A DNA stretch of 64,000 bases. Origin: Psychromarinibacter sediminicola. Lineage in GTDB: Bacteria; Pseudomonadota; Alphaproteobacteria; Rhodobacterales; Rhodobacteraceae. The notes beneath the pieces are model-generated. The model saw only the letters and a program-made list of their open reading frames with translations, was not told the origin of the DNA and did no database searches. Position numbers and translations under genes: made by a program. Below are positions 62,596 to 64,000 of this stretch, piece after piece; position 1 is the first letter of the stretch; each line of letters begins with the position of its first letter. Location of the stretch: the NCBI RefSeq assembly GCF_029168335.1, contig NZ_JARGYC010000003.1, positions 62,001 through 126,000 of the forward strand. Direction: 5' to 3'.

Positions 62596-62731
62596 GCGCG
62601 GGATGTGGGGTTCAACAGTGACTTTCATTTGTGCAAGCAGCCGCGCGGGGTGACTGCTAACATACTGTTTTCATTGATTGTTGAAGAATTTGCGGCATCA
62701 TTCCCGTTACCGGCCAAAAAGGAGACGCGAT

Positions 62732-63001
62732 GTGAGCATGTCCGAGACCGACCTGATGCTGAAGGGCTATGGGCTGACGACGGCGGAGTTCTACTACCGC
62801 ATGCCCGACTTTCAGAACGTCCTGAACACCTTCATCTGGCAGGAATACGACCTTGCGCCGGATCACCCGAAACTGTTCGAGTTCATCGAGTTCTGGCAGG
62901 AATCGATCGAGGGGCCGCTGCATTCGGTGCGGTTCACCCATCGCAAGATGATCGCGCCGGGCGAATGGCGCAACGTGACGGGCGAGTTCACACTGCACTG
63001 A
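62732..63001 (+). CDS. usg: Usg family protein
   Basis: The 89-residue protein begins (M)SMSETDLMLKGYGLTTAEFYY (in part), followed by MPDFQNVLNTFIWQEYDLAP and HSVRFTHRKMIAPGEWRNV. This is the Usg family of alphaproteobacteria, of unknown biochemical role. A GTG at 62732 has GGAGA 7 bases upstream, at the optimal distance. The ATG six bases later would leave too long a gap, so GTG is preferred. The 192-base region from gyrA is divergent. Confidence 0.92.
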   Translation: MSMSETDLMLKGYGLTTAEFYYRMPDFQNVLNTFIWQEYDLAPDHPKLFEFIEFWQESIEGPLHSVRFTHRKMIAPGEWRNVTGEFTLH

Positions 63002-63092
63002 GACGGGGCATTGCTACGGGGCATTGATGCACGTCATTGTATTTCCTCAATGACCCGGTAGGGTTAACCTCGTTCAGCCTGGAGGGAGTGCG

Positions 63093-63404
63093 ATGGCCGA
63101 CAAGAAGACCGACCCGACGCTGGAAGACCTGGCGGCGCAGATCGAGACGCTGCGCGCCGACATCGCCGCGATTGCCGAGAGCGCGAGCGCCTATGGCCGC
63201 GCGCGGGGCGAGCAGGCGCTTGGCCGGGCCCGCGCCACGGCCGAACACACCCTGAACGAGGGCGAGCGCATGGCGGCCGAGGCCGGGCGTTATGCCGGCG
63301 ACAAGGCCGACGAGGCGCTGGAGGCGGTGCGCCGGCAGCCGATGCTGGCGCTGGCGATCGCGGCGGGCGTCGGGTTCCTGATCGGGATGACGCGGCGCCG
63401 CTGA
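63093..63404 (+). CDS. DUF883 (ElaB/YqjD) family membrane-tail protein
   Basis: The 103-residue protein has a helical coiled-coil N-terminal part rich in Ala/Glu/Asp (TLEDLAAQIETLRADIAAIA), central AxxxAxxxG repeats, and a C-terminal membrane segment PMLALAIAAGVGFLIGMTRRR (in part) with Gly-x-Gly. This is the DUF883/ElaB-YqjD layout; E. coli relatives bind ribosomes in stationary phase. It overlaps the following holin-like gene by one base (TGATG). An imperfect 13-base tandem ACGGGGCATTG lies upstream. Confidence 0.9.
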   Translation: MADKKTDPTLEDLAAQIETLRADIAAIAESASAYGRARGEQALGRARATAEHTLNEGERMAAEAGRYAGDKADEALEAVRRQPMLALAIAAGVGFLIGMTRRR

Positions 63405-63742
63405 TGTGGGCGACGCTGGAATACCGGATCGCACTGATCCTGCGCAGCGCGGCGCTGCGGCTGTTCTTCGCGGTCGTGGCGGCGGGGCTGCTGCTGGCGG
63501 GGCTGGCCTTTCTCGGGATCGCGCTGTGGGTCGTGCTGGAGGCCAGGGGCGGCACGGCCTTTGCCGCAGGCTGGATCGGCGGCGGGTGCCTGGTGCTGGG
63601 GTTTCTGACGCTGGGGCTGGGCGTGGCCTACCGGCCGCGACCGCCGGCGGCGCCGCCGCTGTCGCTGGCGGATCTGGTGGCGGCCTTCGTGTCGGGCTAT
63701 GGCGCCGCGCAGGCGACGAAGAAAACGGGCGACGACGAATAG
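63404..63742 (+). CDS. Phage holin family / YqjE-like two-helix membrane protein
   Basis: The 112-residue protein has two long hydrophobic segments (ALRLFFAVVAAGLLLAGLAF and GGCLVLGFLTLGLGVAYRP) with a short loop and an acidic tail. It matches the phage-holin-superfamily (YqjE-like) proteins that commonly follow DUF883 genes. It is probably not a lysis holin here, because the genetic context is housekeeping. It is translationally coupled to the DUF883 gene. Confidence 0.82.
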   Translation: MWATLEYRIALILRSAALRLFFAVVAAGLLLAGLAFLGIALWVVLEARGGTAFAAGWIGGGCLVLGFLTLGLGVAYRPRPPAAPPLSLADLVAAFVSGYGAAQATKKTGDDE

Positions 63743-63783
63743 CCGCGCCCGTTCAAGTGTTTACGACAGGTCGTTGATGCGGA

Positions 63784-64000
63784 TCAGGGAATAATCCTTG
63801 TGTATTTCGTGCCCTTCAGCGTGGCGCCGGCGATCAGCCCCGCCTGGCCGAAGATCAGCGCGATGACCGGCGACATGGTGGTCGTGGTCTCGGCCGTCAG
63901 GTTCTCGCCCTGCTGGTTCAGCGTGTACTCGATATCGGCACCGGCGGCCCAGCCGGGCGAACGGCGGAAGCGCTCCAGCGACTCGGAGGTCATGAAGAAC
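63784..64000 (-). CDS. Lipid-binding SYLF/YSC84-type protein, C-terminal part (5' end outside window)
   Basis: The frame is open to the right edge. The visible 72 residues include FFMTSESLERFRRSPGWAAG, ADIEYTLNQQGENL and PVIALIFGQAGLIAGATLKG, then a KYTRIIP end, the typical YSC84/SYLF C-terminal half. The family binds phosphoinositide-like lipids and is often periplasmic in bacteria. The start codon is not in the window. Confidence 0.8.
   Translation of the reverse strand, partial: FFMTSESLERFRRSPGWAAGADIEYTLNQQGENLTAETTTTMSPVIALIFGQAGLIAGATLKGTKYTRIIP

Noticed and set aside
63003-63026. Tandem ACGGGGCATTG before the DUF883 gene
   Set aside because: Only two short copies; too little to call a regulatory site.
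63404-63742. Holin gene as a sign of prophage
   Set aside because: No lysin, capsid, integrase or other phage gene is near, and DUF883-holin pairs are ordinary chromosomal genes.

Overview
The window looks like a chromosomal segment of an alphaproteobacterium of the order Rhodobacterales (Rhodobacteraceae/Paracoccaceae, the Roseobacter-Rhodobacter group). The DNA is strongly GC-rich, and the gene content fits that group: ppiD-trpE-yibQ-trpGDC-moaC-moeA-lexA, ctrA next to sciP, usg, DUF6456/DUF6477, DUF2852, an MttB-family methyltransferase, and a LexA box of the alphaproteobacterial type GTTC-N7-GTTC. The order trpE-yibQ-trpGDC is the one described for Rhodobacter sphaeroides. It is almost entirely core genome: I see no prophage, insertion sequence, integrase, CRISPR array, rRNA or tRNA gene, and no gap longer than about 300 bases without a gene.

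Layout. 1-15990: a partial comEC; lexA with a textbook SOS promoter; a tightly overlapping trpGDC-moaC-moeA run; yibQ on the opposite strand; trpE and ppiD; a secreted VWA protein; gpt-fabI; pdxH; a double cold-shock-domain protein coupled to a DUF192 protein. 16070-30195: bpt (N-end rule leucyltransferase), DUF2852, ybaK, glnE, ilvC facing two tandem Lrp-type regulators and a class V aminotransferase, a glycosyltransferase, DUF2244 and cytochrome oxidase subunit I. 30389-41493: a very small membrane peptide gene, DUF3237, a stand-alone Hint-domain protein, TetR-ppk2, a lipoprotein hydrolase, metA with an adjacent P-loop gene, two EamA transporters, fadL, two related small secreted proteins and a sulfotransferase-like protein. 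41490-54663: guaA, an MttB-family methyltransferase, DUF6477, DUF6456, lipA, mnmA, sciP-ctrA (cell-cycle control), ligA-recG. 54691-64000: a 40-residue membrane protein behind a LexA-type box, an IscU-like scaffold, hisI, gluQ, a methyltransferase, trmFO, gyrA, usg, DUF883-holin pair and a partial YSC84/SYLF protein.

How the genes connect. The window is rich in amino acid biosynthesis (Trp, Ile/Val, Met, His) and nitrogen control (glnE). It also carries tRNA and cofactor modification (mnmA, trmFO, gluQ, lipA, moaC/moeA), DNA topology, replication and repair (gyrA, ligA, recG, lexA) and cell-cycle transcription (ctrA, sciP). The least ordinary signals are small. One is a LexA-type box in front of a 40-residue membrane protein. 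The same promoter carries a 15-base AT-rich palindrome that recurs, identical and at a similar distance from the start codon, in front of the Hint gene 23 kb away. Others are a 26-residue membrane peptide with its own intrinsic terminator, a pair of identically built operators upstream of the DUF2852 gene, a ribosome-site hairpin in front of metA, and short palindromic elements that sit in frame inside two unrelated genes and in intergenic DNA.
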